Shown: positions 8,877 through 16,868 of the stretch, piece by piece | Position numbering within the stretch: the first letter of the stretch is position 1 | How the letters are laid out: every line of letters begins with the position of its first letter | Origin: Hymenobacter sp. GOD-10R | Lineage (GTDB): Bacteria > Bacteroidota > Bacteroidia > Cytophagales > Hymenobacteraceae | Assembly: GCF_035609205.1 (NCBI RefSeq) | Contig: NZ_CP141184.1 | Location: forward strand, 2,694,501 to 2,758,500 | Length of the DNA: 64,000 nt | Direction of reading: 5' to 3' | Translations under genes and position numbers: made by a program | Notes under the pieces: generated by a model | Database searches by the model: none | Seen by the model: the letters and a program-made list of their open reading frames with translations, nothing else | What the model was told of the DNA's origin: nothing

Positions 8877-9732
8877 CGTAGGGTTGGTTGGGAGTGGAAG
8901 TGACCGGCTGGCCATTCGACAAAGACTTAAGGCTTTCCTTGATTTTACCGCGCACCGCTTCGTTCAGCTCCGGGTCTTTCAGCAAGCGGCGCAAGGGTTT
9001 CACCGAACGCTTTTCCTGCAACTGTACCATCACATCGGCCAGCGCCGATTGCACCAGCGGCGACTCCTGGTGGGTCAGTGACTGCACTAGCCCCTGGCGC
9101 ACAGCTGGTTCTTGGGCGAGCTGGGTGAGGGCTTCGAGGGTGGCGAGGCGCACGTTCACGTTTTCGTCGTGGTTCAGCGTGCTCAGCAGGGCTTCCACTA
9201 CTTTGGGGTTGGCGGTGCTCAGCTCCTTGGTGTAGCTCACCGCCCGCAGGCGCTCGGTGGCGGAGGGGTTGTCGATGAGGGAGAGGAGCATCACCTGCCG
9301 CATGTCGGCTACCTGCTTGGTGAGGGTAGCGAGCTGCTGGTTATCGGCAGTCGGCGCGGGCTGTTGTTTGTTCAGCCAAAACCCGACGGCCACGCCAACC
9401 CCAACCAACGCTAGGCTATACGCCAGCCGTAAGGCCTGCTGGGGCGTGAAGACGTCTTGCAGCCACTGCCACACGGCGGCCCAGGAGCTAGGTTTGGTTT
9501 GCGTTTCTTCCTTATAAGAGGCAAGCATGGCGTAGAATGCCGGCCGCACATTTTCGCTAGGCTCCGGTACGGGCACTCCGCTCATGGTGTACCATACTTT
9601 CTGCATGGCTTGCAGCTCCTCGCGGCACTCAGTACACTCCTCCAGGTGGGCCGCCACGGTAGCGCGTTCCACCTCGGGAAGTTCGTGGTTCAGGTAATCG
9701 ATAAGCTGCTCTTGGGCGTGTTCACAATTCAT
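8824..9732 (-). CDS. Anti-sigma factor: zinc-finger domain, one membrane segment, HEAT-like repeats
   Basis: 302 residues. The N-terminus carries the anti-sigma zinc motif H29-x3-C33-x2-C36 (AAHLEECTECREEL) of the zf-HC2/ZAS type, which holds an ECF sigma factor inactive at the membrane. One hydrophobic segment lies near residues 98-117 (AYSLALVGVGVAVGFWL). The periplasmic side (about 130-280) is a run of HEAT-like helical repeats (LLSTLNHDENVNVRLATLEALTQL, LVQSALADVMVQLQ), a likely protein-binding or sensing scaffold. It starts 9 bp after the sigma gene stop and overlaps the DUF4097 gene. The partner is very probably the adjacent ECF sigma factor. Confidence 0.88.
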   Translation of the reverse strand: MNCEHAQEQLIDYLNHELPEVERATVAAHLEECTECREELQAMQKVWYTMSGVPVPEPSENVRPAFYAMLASYKEETQTKPSSWAAVWQWLQDVFTPQQALRLAYSLALVGVGVAVGFWLNKQQPAPTADNQQLATLTKQVADMRQVMLLSLIDNPSATERLRAVSYTKELSTANPKVVEALLSTLNHDENVNVRLATLEALTQLAQEPAVRQGLVQSLTHQESPLVQSALADVMVQLQEKRSVKPLRRLLKDPELNEAVRGKIKESLKSLSNGQPVTSTPNQPYDETFHSPPTDGTLPTTV

Positions 9733-9741
9733 TATCTATCG

Positions 9742-10335
9742 TCAGTTTTCAATTCGTAAGTAAATGGTCTTCAATTCGTTCATCGCCCGGTGCACCCGCA
9801 CTTTCACGGCGCCTTCCGTGGTGTTCAGCACCCGGGCAATCTCCTCATACTTCAGCTCCTGAAAACGGCTCAGCACCAGCACTTCCCGGTAGTCGTCGGA
9901 GAGGTGGGCTAGGGCCCGATGCAGGGTTGCTACTTCCTGTTCCCGTTGCAGCTTCTCGTCGGCCCCGGCGCCCCCGCCAATCTTCTCCGTCCAATCGGCT
10001 ACATCGGTGTGGCGCGCGTTGTGGCGGTTCTTCTTCACGTGGTCGGCCAGCACGTTGCGAGCTAGGTGGTACATCCAGGTGCGAAACTCGCCTTCCCCCG
10101 TGTAGGTGTGGCGGTATTTCAGCATCCGGTAAAACACGGTTTGTACCAGGTCCTCGCTGGCTTCTGCCTGGCCGAGCATGTGGTAAAGAAAGCCGAACAA
10201 CTTCCGGTGGTAGCGCTCGAAGAGCAGGCCCATTCGGTCGACATCGCCGGCTTTCACCCGGAGCATGAGCGCATTATCAGTAAGCGTATCCAACCGGGAG
10301 AGAAGGTTTGGTGGGGGTGATTTTGATGTGGACAC
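9742..10335 (-). CDS. ECF-type RNA polymerase sigma factor
   Basis: A 197-residue sigma-70 family protein of the extracytoplasmic function type. Region 2 is near residues 35-105 (FERYHRKLFGFLYHMLG, SEDLVQTVFYRMLKY, FRTWMYHLARNVLADHVKK) and region 4 near 135-190 (LSDDYREVLVLSRFQELKYEEIARVLNTTEGAVKVRVHRAMNEL). It is first in a four-gene leftward operon with its membrane anti-sigma factor and two DUF4097 proteins. ECF systems usually control their own operon, but no matching promoter pair was identified by eye. The stimulus is unknown. Confidence 0.92.
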   Translation of the reverse strand: MSTSKSPPPNLLSRLDTLTDNALMLRVKAGDVDRMGLLFERYHRKLFGFLYHMLGQAEASEDLVQTVFYRMLKYRHTYTGEGEFRTWMYHLARNVLADHVKKNRHNARHTDVADWTEKIGGGAGADEKLQREQEVATLHRALAHLSDDYREVLVLSRFQELKYEEIARVLNTTEGAVKVRVHRAMNELKTIYLRIEN

Positions 10336-10398
10336 CGCCCTGCGGCAGAGAGGTTACAGCTAGGTGCAAACTTTTTTTCAAGTCAGCTAAAATGCCAA

Positions 10399-10498
10399 TA
10401 GCGCGAAGCTCCGGCTTCGCGCATCGTTGAACGATTAAAGCTAGGTTCGCCCTGGGCTCAAATCGTTCAACGATGCGCAAAGCCGGAGCCTCGCGCTA
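10399..10498. repeat. Intergenic palindromic element E1
   Basis: Inverted repeat of 38 nt per arm (10399-10436 and 10461-10498) with 2 mismatches and a 24-nt spacer. The inner ends contain the core ATCGTTGAACGAT, which recurs in elements E2-E5. It sits between the doxX stop and the sigma-factor start, both leftward genes. Confidence 0.85.
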
Positions 10499-10559
10499 CA
10501 TACTATGATACTATAACTGTTCGGCTAGGTCCTAAACCTGGCCAAGCCACTGGGTTACC

Positions 10560-10928
10560 CTAGGCCACTACCGAAGCCGGCCGCCGTAGCCAGAGTACCA
10601 CGGCCAGCAGTGCCAGCAGCACCAAAGCGGGTAAACCGCCGGCCAGTCCACCCGGAATCTTCGTGGCGTGCATAATGACCGCGCCCACCATAATAATGAT
10701 TAGTCCGATGGCTGCTAAGCGGGTGAAGCGTGGAACCAGCAACCCGATACCACCGAGTAGCTCGGCCGCCCCAACAACATAAGCCAGCGCACCGGGCAGC
10801 CCCATGCTGCTGAACATCCCTACGGTAGCCGTTAGGTCGGAGAGCTTCTTGAAGCCCGAAGCAATGAATGCTAGGCCTAGCAGAACCTGTAAAATCCAGG
10901 CAATGATGTTGCGAGTGGAGGAAGACAT
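10560..10928 (-). CDS. DoxX family membrane protein
   Basis: 122 residues with four predicted membrane helices (IIAWILQVLLGLAFIASG, ALAYVVGAAELLGGIGLLV, LAAIGLIIIMVGAVIMH, ALVLLALLAVVLWL) and the DoxX pattern GxxKL near the first loop (SGFKKLSD). DoxX proteins are small membrane proteins linked to thiol/quinone redox stress. CatD in Bacillus catDE is a known relative under an HxlR-family repressor. Here the HxlR regulator gene lies directly upstream on the same strand, and the promoter carries the same 62-bp block as the azoreductase promoter, so doxX is very probably part of one quinone/electrophile-stress regulon. Confidence 0.88.
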   Translation of the reverse strand: MSSSTRNIIAWILQVLLGLAFIASGFKKLSDLTATVGMFSSMGLPGALAYVVGAAELLGGIGLLVPRFTRLAAIGLIIIMVGAVIMHATKIPGGLAGGLPALVLLALLAVVLWLRRPASVVA

Positions 10929-10994
10929 AATAACTAGAATAACGGTGAAAAGAAGACGATTCAGCCCGGCTGCTCTAGCGGCCGTTCAGTAGGC

Positions 10995-11069
10995 GCAAAG
11001 GTGGAGGCTAGGTGGTTTATTTCGACTAGTAGTTTACCAAAGGATACCGGTATCCTTCGGTAAACTACT
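10995..11069 (-). promoter_or_regulatory. Operator/promoter of doxX (copy 1 of inverted pair)
   Basis: Contains a 42-bp palindrome (11028-11069, 20 of 21 base pairs matching) centred on AGGATACCGGTATCCT. On its doxX side a further 39 nt lead to CACCTTTGC at 11003-10995, a candidate -7 region (consensus TAnnTTTG). The whole block 10995-11056 matches 11635-11574 in inverted orientation at 60 of 62 positions. Likely bound by the adjacent HxlR protein. Confidence 0.8.
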
Positions 11070-11089
11070 CTGATAGCTAGGCGTTTGCG

Positions 11090-11536
11090 CTAGCCTGCTT
11101 TCTTCACTTCCGCTGCCTTGTCCGGGTGTTCCTTGGTTAAGCGTAGTACCGAGTCCGGTTCATCGGCTGCTGTCGACGGGTGCATGATGTGGGCGCGGTG
11201 CAGCTGTCCCCACATGCGCAAAGCATCAATAACGGGGAACAGGTTCTCGCCATAGGGCGCCATAGTGTAGGTGACGGCCACCGGCACCGTTTCGGCCTCC
11301 ACGTGGCGGGTGAGTAGGCCATTCACTTCCAGCTCCTTGAGCTCTTTGCTGAGCATCTTGGCGGTGATGCCGGTCACGTCGCGTTGCAGCTGCTTGAAGC
11401 GCTTTGGGCCATCGATGAGGCCGACGATGATGGGAAGCTTCCACTTGCCGCCGAGCAAGTCGAGGGCGTCGCGCACGGAGCGCATGGCGCCGTTGCATTC
11501 TTGGGAATTTGCGGGTCGATGATAAGGCTGTAGCAT
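11090..11536 (-). CDS. HxlR family winged-helix transcriptional regulator
   Basis: A 148-residue MarR/HxlR-type DNA-binding protein. The signature SQECNGAMRSVRDALDLLGGKWKLPI (residues about 11-36) includes the conserved N-terminal cysteine (C14) that acts as the redox/electrophile sensor in relatives such as YodB, CatR and HypR. The winged helix follows (GPKRFKQLQRDVTGITAKMLSKELKELEVNGLLTR, about 43-78). It lies between doxX and an azoreductase gene, and near-identical palindromic operator blocks stand on both sides of it. In Bacillus, homologous regulators control azoreductase and DoxX-family genes in response to quinones. I infer the same role here, with autoregulation likely since copy 2 overlaps its upstream region. 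Confidence 0.92.
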   Translation of the reverse strand: MLQPYHRPANSQECNGAMRSVRDALDLLGGKWKLPIIVGLIDGPKRFKQLQRDVTGITAKMLSKELKELEVNGLLTRHVEAETVPVAVTYTMAPYGENLFPVIDALRMWGQLHRAHIMHPSTAADEPDSVLRLTKEHPDKAAEVKKAG

Positions 11537-11573
11537 GCCCTAAAGGTCGCTCTAAATCAGGTTTGTATCCTAG

Positions 11574-11635
11574 AGGATACCGGTATCCTTTGGTAAACCA
11601 CTAGCCGAAATAAACCACCTAGCCTCCACCTTTGC
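11574..11635 (+). promoter_or_regulatory. Operator/promoter of the azoreductase gene (copy 2 of inverted pair)
   Basis: A 62-bp block starting with the 16-bp perfect palindrome AGGATACCGGTATCCT and ending in CACCTTTGC. It matches the doxX promoter block (11056-10995) at 60 of 62 bases in inverted orientation, so it points toward the rightward azoreductase gene. It also lies only 37 bp upstream of the leftward HxlR start, so binding could control both. Confidence 0.8.
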
Positions 11636-11809
11636 TCGCACCAAACCAACACGAGTAGCCACTCTGAGCAGGCCTGTTGCGCGCAGGGTCTGCCCACGCT
11701 TGGCACCAACGGTTGGGATTGGGTTTTCACTAGCAGCAACCTAGGTATCCGACCTAGCCCAGCCGCACGGCACGTTGCGCTTTCTACTCTTCATTATTCC
11801 CTTTCGACC

Positions 11810-12433
11810 ATGCACATTCTGCATATAATCTCCAGTCCCCGCGGCAACGCCGCATTTAGTATTCAACTATGCAACGCCGTGATTGACAAACTGTTGGCAG
11901 CTAACCCCGGTAGCACAGTGCAGGTATACGACCTCACCAACAAGTCCTTCCCGCACATGGAAGAGGTGTACCTGCAAGCCATTAACACGCCCGCCGAGCA
12001 GCACACACCTGCCCAGCAAGACGCCGTGCGCCACTCCGACGACGCCATTGCCGCTCTGCAAGCGGCTGATACCATCGTTATTGGCGCGCCCATGTACAAC
12101 TTCGGAATTTCGTCCACGCTCAAAGCTTGGCTCGACCACATTGTGCGGGCCCGCGTCACGTTTCGCTACACCGAGCACGGGCCGCAGGGGTTGGTGGAGA
12201 ACAAGAAAGTGTACATAGTTACTTCGAGTGGAGGCATTTACTCCGAAGGACCCATGGCGAGCTATGACTTTGTGGTGCCCTATCTACGGGCCGTGCTAGG
12301 CACTCTCGGCATGACCGACTTGACGGTGGTACGGGTAGAAGGCACCGCCATTCCCGGCGTTCAGGATACCGCCATGGAGAAGGCCCTAGCTAGCATCGAC
12401 GTATCATCTGCCCCTTCGCTGGTAGAAGCGTAG
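11810..12433 (+). CDS. azoR: FMN-dependent NADH-azoreductase
   Basis: A 207-residue flavodoxin-fold oxidoreductase. The N-terminal phosphate-binding part is HIISSPRGNAAFSIQLCNAVIDKL. The family motif GAPMYNFGISSTLKAWLDHI (residues about 91-110) forms the FMN site, and TSSGGIYSEGP lines the ring. AzoR enzymes reduce azo compounds and quinones by two electrons using NADH and protect against thiol-depleting electrophiles. The promoter carries the HxlR-type palindromic block, and a strong terminator follows 14 bp after the stop, so it is a single-gene transcript under the neighbouring regulator. Confidence 0.92.
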   Translation: MHILHIISSPRGNAAFSIQLCNAVIDKLLAANPGSTVQVYDLTNKSFPHMEEVYLQAINTPAEQHTPAQQDAVRHSDDAIAALQAADTIVIGAPMYNFGISSTLKAWLDHIVRARVTFRYTEHGPQGLVENKKVYIVTSSGGIYSEGPMASYDFVVPYLRAVLGTLGMTDLTVVRVEGTAIPGVQDTAMEKALASIDVSSAPSLVEA

Positions 12434-12447
12434 TAAGCTGCTTTCCC

Positions 12448-12510
12448 AACCAAAACGGCCTGCCACAGACCAGTATTCTTGCTGGTTTGCGGCAGGCCGT
12501 TTTGGTTTTA
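12448..12510 (+). terminator. Terminator of the azoreductase gene
   Basis: Perfect 17-bp stem (AACCAAAACGGCCTGCC at 12448-12464 with 12491-12507) followed by TTTT, with a second stem (ACCAG/CTGGT) in the loop. It lies just past the stop codon at 12433. Confidence 0.85.
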
Positions 12511-12690
12511 GCGCTTGCCCAACTAGGCCAGATTTTTCCCGCTGGTCGGAATGACGTTCTTGTTTCCAAGGTCTATTGACATAGATTCTTACGCTATTAT
12601 GCGCTCAACAATGATAACCAGCTTTTATACGTTGACGCAAAATGACTAGGCCGTTGCGTTAATCCTAGCTTTTCCATTCTAGTCTTCGCT

Positions 12691-13191
12691 ATGCTAAAGT
12701 CTATCCTGTTGAATAGTAGTGCACTCGTCGCAGTAGCAATCCTGTGTAGTACTGAGGAAGCACTGGGTCAAACCAACTGCTCTGCGCCCATGCTTAAAGT
12801 ATTAAGTAATAACCAGGAAATACCTGCTACGGGCAGCGCCTTGGTACCTAGGGTCAGATTGCGCGTGACGTCGCCCGACGATTGTGCTGAACAGGGGCAC
12901 TACCGGTTCCGGAACGCGTTGATAACAGTGGTGCGCCGCGGTCGTCCTGTTATTCCCTCGATGATCGTAAATCAACCGGACGTGAACCTGGTGCCGTGGA
13001 CAAAGTATTGCCAGCCGGGCGACCATATTACCTTCTTCATTTCTTACCACGACATAGCGGTAGTAGCTGCTGATGGCTCGCTACAGCCTTACTCACTGCC
13101 CAAACGTGGAGAGATCAAAGGAGAGAAATTTGACATTCGTACTGATCAAGCGAAGGGCATCAGCTTCACGTGGCCTCTGCTGAAGCCTTAG
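12691..13191 (+). CDS. Secreted protein of unknown function
   Basis: A 166-residue protein with an N-terminal hydrophobic signal (LNSSALVAVAILCSTEEALG, cut near residue 26). Three or four cysteines (C29, C64, C107) would suit disulfides outside the cytoplasm. The middle, FRNALITVVRRGRPVIPSMIV followed by YCQPGDHITFFISYHDIAV and FDIRT, faintly recalls the C-terminal domain of GldM-like gliding proteins ('rkGrp...kpGD...f'), but the match is too weak to name. It stands alone between the azoreductase terminator and the converging fabF gene. Confidence 0.6.
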   Translation: MLKSILLNSSALVAVAILCSTEEALGQTNCSAPMLKVLSNNQEIPATGSALVPRVRLRVTSPDDCAEQGHYRFRNALITVVRRGRPVIPSMIVNQPDVNLVPWTKYCQPGDHITFFISYHDIAVVAADGSLQPYSLPKRGEIKGEKFDIRTDQAKGISFTWPLLKP

Positions 13192-13270
13192 ATTACAAGG
13201 GAGTGTTTGCTTGAAATAGCTTCACTAGTAGACGCGCATGGAGGAAAGAGCTCAGTCTGGTGACTGCGTA

Positions 13271-14524
13271 TTAATAGGTGAACTTCTTGAGGATCAATGT
13301 AGCTGTGTGACCACCAAAGCCGAAGGAGTTACTCATAGCATATTCCACCGGGCCGTAGTAGCTTTCGTTCAGCGTTAGGTTCAGTTGGCTGGCAAAGCCT
13401 GGATCTACCTGCGTCGTGTTGATGGTAGGCGGTATCACGTCTTGCTGCACAGCTTGCACGCAAGCAATAGCCTCCACCGCACCAACAGCTCCCAGCAAGT
13501 GACCCGTCATAGATTTAGTGGCACTAATGTGGAGGTGAGGCATAGGGCCAAATACTCGCTCCACGGCCCTCAGTTCACTGGCATCACCTAGCCCCGTAGA
13601 GGTAGCGTGGGCATTTAGGTAGTCGATTTGGGCCGCTTGCAGTCCGGCATCCTCCAGGGCGGCCAGCATGCTCAGGTAAGCGCCTTCGCCTTCGGGGTGC
13701 GTGCCCGTGAGGTGGTAGGCATCTGCCGCCATGCCGCCACCTACCACTTCGGCTAGGATAGGAGCACCCCGGCGGCGAGCATGCTCGTACTCTTCCAACA
13801 CCAGTGCCCCTGCGCCTTCACCCACCACGAACCCGTCGCGACTCACGTCGAAGGGACGGGAGGCGGTGGCGGGCGTGTCGTTACGGGTGGAAAGGGCGCG
13901 TAGCGCGTTGTAGGTGCCGATGCCGGTTTCGTTGATCGGTGCTTCCGAGCCACCGGAAATCAGCACGTCGGCCTTGCCCCAGCGGATATAGTTGAAGGCA
14001 TCAATCAGAGCCGTGGTGGAAGTGGCGCAGGCCGACACGGTGGCGTAGTTCAGCCCCCGCAGTCCGTGCTTGATGGAAATCACGCCCGCGGCAATGTCCA
14101 CAATCATCTTGGCGCCGAAGAAGGGATTGAAGCGCGGTGTGCCGTCGCCTAGGGCAAACTCACTGATCTGCTCCTGTAAGGTGAGCAGCCCGCCCGCGCC
14201 CGACCCCCAAATCACGCCGATGCGGTTGCGGTTCAACTGTTCGAAAGCTAGCTCAGCATGGCGAATGGCCTCATCGGCAGCCACCAGCGCGTACTGCGTA
14301 AAAGGGTCATACTTACGGATTTCAGCGCGCTCAAGGTAATTGAGCGGATCGAAGCCCTTTAGCTCGCAGGCAAAGCGGGTTTTGAATTTCGTCGCATCGA
14401 AGTGGGTGATTGGGGCGGCCCCGCTCACGCCCGCTATAAGGGCGCGGCCAAAGCTAGCGGCATCGTTGCCAATGGGCGTTAGTGCTCCCACCCCCGTCAC
14501 GACTACACGTTTTAAATCAGGCAT
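13271..14524 (-). CDS. fabF: Beta-ketoacyl-ACP synthase II (KAS II) family
   Basis: A 417-residue thiolase-fold condensing enzyme that extends acyl-ACP with malonyl-ACP. Nucleophile C166 lies in SACATS, with catalytic histidines H306 (AHATST) and H342 (KSMTGHLLG), conserved K337, and the gatekeeper/oxyanion glycine-rich loop SNSFGFGGHT near 398-407. All active-site residues are present, so it should be functional. Unusually, it is not beside acpP or other fatty-acid genes but is third in a leftward run TetR - MFS exporter - fabF (gaps 49 and 33 bp). It may be a second FabF adjusting membrane lipids or acting on a dedicated acyl chain. Its exact substrate preference cannot be read from sequence. 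Confidence 0.93.
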   Translation of the reverse strand: MPDLKRVVVTGVGALTPIGNDAASFGRALIAGVSGAAPITHFDATKFKTRFACELKGFDPLNYLERAEIRKYDPFTQYALVAADEAIRHAELAFEQLNRNRIGVIWGSGAGGLLTLQEQISEFALGDGTPRFNPFFGAKMIVDIAAGVISIKHGLRGLNYATVSACATSTTALIDAFNYIRWGKADVLISGGSEAPINETGIGTYNALRALSTRNDTPATASRPFDVSRDGFVVGEGAGALVLEEYEHARRRGAPILAEVVGGGMAADAYHLTGTHPEGEGAYLSMLAALEDAGLQAAQIDYLNAHATSTGLGDASELRAVERVFGPMPHLHISATKSMTGHLLGAVGAVEAIACVQAVQQDVIPPTINTTQVDPGFASQLNLTLNESYYGPVEYAMSNSFGFGGHTATLILKKFTY

Positions 14525-14557
14525 ATATATGCACGTAGAAAAGGAAAAAATTGGCTC

Positions 14558-16117
14558 TTAGTGGTCCGACAAGCTGACTTTCACTGGTCCGCTGCTTGGC
14601 CCTCGGCGCAACACGAGCAGCAGCAGGGGCATGGCCGCCAGAAAAAACAGGCCTACCAGCAGAAAGGCGTCGTTATAACTCTGAATGCCGGCTTGTTGAT
14701 TTACAGTTAGATCCAGCAACTGGTAGGCGCGCTGCTGTGCCTCCAGTATGGGCTGCCCCAATCGGGCAACTACCAGCTGTGTGCCGCTGGCTAAGCGCTC
14801 CGACACGGGCAGATCTGCCGCGCTCAGGTGCGTGACCAACGCGTGGCGGTGTTCGGCGAAGCGCGTCGCAAGGTAGGTATTGACAATGGCAATGCCGAAC
14901 GAGCCGCCGAGCTGGCGCATCATGTTGTTCAGGGCTGCCCCCTGGGCAATATCCTTCAGCGCCAGCCCTGATACTGCCAGCGCCGTGAGTGGCACCGTGA
15001 GCAGCGCTAGGCCCGCCCCGCGCAGAATCAAGGGAAAGTAGAAATCGTCCTTACCCGCCGTTCCATTCAGTTCGGCCATGCGCCAGCTGAAAGCGAAAAA
15101 CAGCACAAAGCCTAAGGCAATTACCACCGGAATTGGCACGCCTTTTTGCAGCGCACGGGCCGTGAGCATGAGGCAGAAGATGGCGAGCACCGCACCCGGT
15201 AGCAGTAGTAGGCCCGTGTCGAGCACCGGGAAATGTAGCAGGCGCTGGGCAAATACGGGAGTGAGGTACACCGAGGTAAATAGCCCCATGCCCGTCACGA
15301 AGGTGAGCAAGGCTGCCACCGCGAGCGTCCGGCTTTTGAGCACGCGCAGATCCACGATGGGGTGTTTCGTCGTTAGCTCCCACCAGATGAAGGCAGTCAA
15401 TCCTACCACTGCGGCCACGCTCAACTGCGTGATGTAAGGCGTTTCAAACCAGTCTTCTTCCTGTCCCCGCTCCAACACGATTTGCAAAGCCCCCACGCCC
15501 ACCACTAGCAGCAGCAGACCAAGCCAGTCCATGCGCAGGTTGGCCCGGGTGGTAGCCGCCGGCTCCGGCACCAGCAGAAACGCCGCAATAGTGACTATAA
15601 TCCCAATCGGTACATTGACCAAGAAGATCCAGTGCCAGCTCGTCACGTCCAGAATGTAGCCGCCCAGCGTAGGCCCAATGGTTGGCCCGGTGAACACGCC
15701 GATGCCGAACAAGGCACTCGCTACCCCACGCTTCTCCGGGGGAAATGCTTCAAATACAACCGTCTGGGAAGTTGACAACAAGGCCCCGCCTCCTAGGCCC
15801 TGCACGAAACGGAAGGCCACTAAGGTCCAGATATTGGTGGCCGTGCCGCACAGCGCCGAGGCGATGGTAAACAGAATGATCGAGCCAATAAAGTAGCGCC
15901 TCCGACCTAGCCTTGCCGCCAGAAAGCTGGTGATGGGAATAATGATGATGTTGGCAATGGCGTACGAGGTGATAACCCACGACGTGTCGGCCAGCGTGGC
16001 ACCTAGGTTACCGCTCATGTGCGACAGCGCCACGTTCACGATGCTGGTATCAATCAACTCCATCACGGCCGCCGCAATGACTGTGGCACACAGCAGAAAA
16101 AGGCGCAGAATACTCAT
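14558..16117 (-). CDS. DHA2 (EmrB/QacA) family MFS multidrug exporter
   Basis: A 519-residue, roughly 14-helix major facilitator of the drug:H+ antiporter-2 family. Near the N-terminus are the antiporter pattern MELIDTSIVNVALSHMSGNLG (residues about 19-39) and motif A-like LAARLGRRRYFIGS (65-78). Motif C, the antiporter signature, is seen in GIGVFTGPTIGPTLGGYIL (about 142-160). DHA2 pumps export drugs, dyes or fatty acids from the inner membrane. No EmrA-type adaptor is adjacent. A TetR operator lies 16 bp upstream of its start, so it is a direct target of the neighbouring repressor. Confidence 0.92.
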   Translation of the reverse strand: MSILRLFLLCATVIAAAVMELIDTSIVNVALSHMSGNLGATLADTSWVITSYAIANIIIIPITSFLAARLGRRRYFIGSIILFTIASALCGTATNIWTLVAFRFVQGLGGGALLSTSQTVVFEAFPPEKRGVASALFGIGVFTGPTIGPTLGGYILDVTSWHWIFLVNVPIGIIVTIAAFLLVPEPAATTRANLRMDWLGLLLLVVGVGALQIVLERGQEEDWFETPYITQLSVAAVVGLTAFIWWELTTKHPIVDLRVLKSRTLAVAALLTFVTGMGLFTSVYLTPVFAQRLLHFPVLDTGLLLLPGAVLAIFCLMLTARALQKGVPIPVVIALGFVLFFAFSWRMAELNGTAGKDDFYFPLILRGAGLALLTVPLTALAVSGLALKDIAQGAALNNMMRQLGGSFGIAIVNTYLATRFAEHRHALVTHLSAADLPVSERLASGTQLVVARLGQPILEAQQRAYQLLDLTVNQQAGIQSYNDAFLLVGLFFLAAMPLLLLVLRRGPSSGPVKVSLSDH

Positions 16118-16132
16118 GGTGAAGTTGTATTT

Positions 16133-16148
16133 TATACCAATCGGTATA
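16133..16148 (-). promoter_or_regulatory. TetR operator upstream of the MFS gene
   Basis: TATACCAATCGGTATA. Read on the minus strand with flanks it is AATATACCGATTGGTATAA, which nearly matches the site before tetR (AATATACCGTTTGGTATTA). It is 15 bp upstream of the MFS start codon. Confidence 0.78.
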
Positions 16149-16166
16149 TTTTAGAAGAAAAAAATG

Positions 16167-16769
16167 TCAGACAGCTAATTCGCTGTTGATCAAGTGCTCG
16201 ATGTGGTCGAGGGTAGTCATAAGCGCAGTAGCATCGCCAGTGGCTTTTGCCACTAGAATGCCGCCTTCCACCAGCGCGATGAAGAGCGTAGCGTAGCGTT
16301 CGGCTTCGGTCGCCGGCTTTAGTTCGCCGGCCTGTTTTCCTGCTTCGATGATGCGAACAATATTGCCCCGCCAACTCCGCAAGCTCTCCTGCACGCGCTG
16401 GCGCAGGGCAGTCGGTGGGGCATCGTCTACTTCCACGGCCGTGTTGAGAATGGGACAGCCGCCCATGCCCCGCAGTTCGGAAAAGGTTTTTCGGTAGAAG
16501 CGCGGCATGGCGAGCAACTTCTCGCGGGCAGGGGCGCTGCTCTCCGCACCGGCCCGAAGCCCGTCCCGCACCAGACCTAGGTTGTAATCGAAAGCAGCCA
16601 GCGCTACTTCTTCTTTGTTCTCAAAATTGCCGTAAATGGCGCCCTTCGTCAAGCCCGTGGCGGTGGTAAGGTCGTTCAAGGACGTGCCGGCGAAACCCTG
16701 CTTGTTGAAAATAGGGGCTGTCTGCTCGATAATGAACTGGCGCGTACGTTCGGCTTTAGACATGGTCAT
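16167..16769 (-). CDS. TetR family transcriptional repressor
   Basis: 200 residues. The N-terminal TetR helix-turn-helix (RQFIIEQTAPIFNKQGFAGTSLNDLTTATGLTKGAIYGNFENKEEV, residues about 10-55) is followed by an all-helical ligand domain (AAFDYNLGLVRDGL ... FIALVEGGILVAKATGD). It resembles the AcrR/NemR-like group with a C-terminal TetR_C domain. It is first in the run TetR - MFS - fabF. Its promoter overlaps a palindromic site that is repeated upstream of the MFS gene, so it very probably represses itself and the pump. The inducer is unknown. Confidence 0.93.
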   Translation of the reverse strand: MTMSKAERTRQFIIEQTAPIFNKQGFAGTSLNDLTTATGLTKGAIYGNFENKEEVALAAFDYNLGLVRDGLRAGAESSAPAREKLLAMPRFYRKTFSELRGMGGCPILNTAVEVDDAPPTALRQRVQESLRSWRGNIVRIIEAGKQAGELKPATEAERYATLFIALVEGGILVAKATGDATALMTTLDHIEHLINSELAV

Positions 16770-16783
16770 GTACGGAAACGGTG

Positions 16784-16813
16784 CAAATATACCGTTTGGT
16801 ATTAAACTGTCAA
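16784..16813 (-). promoter_or_regulatory. tetR promoter with overlapping operator
   Basis: On the minus strand: TTG at 16813-16811, a 19-bp spacer, then TATATTTG at 16791-16784, an exact Bacteroidota -33/-7 promoter. The palindrome TATACCGTTTGGTATT (16788-16803) lies in the spacer and overlaps the -7 box, so a bound repressor would block it. Confidence 0.82.
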
Positions 16814-16835
16814 CTCGATGAAAAAGTTAACGGCA

Positions 16836-16868
16836 TTTTCATTTTATGGAGTTTCCATAAAATGAAAA
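16836..16868. repeat. A+T-rich perfect palindrome upstream of the SDR gene
   Basis: TTTTCATTTTATGGA, 3-nt loop, then its perfect complement (15 bp per arm). It sits between the divergent tetR and SDR genes. The rest of the gap to 17112 shows no gene. An open frame continues upstream of the SDR start to 16921, but its residues do not look protein-like. The role could be an operator for the AraC protein or a terminator. Confidence 0.6.
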
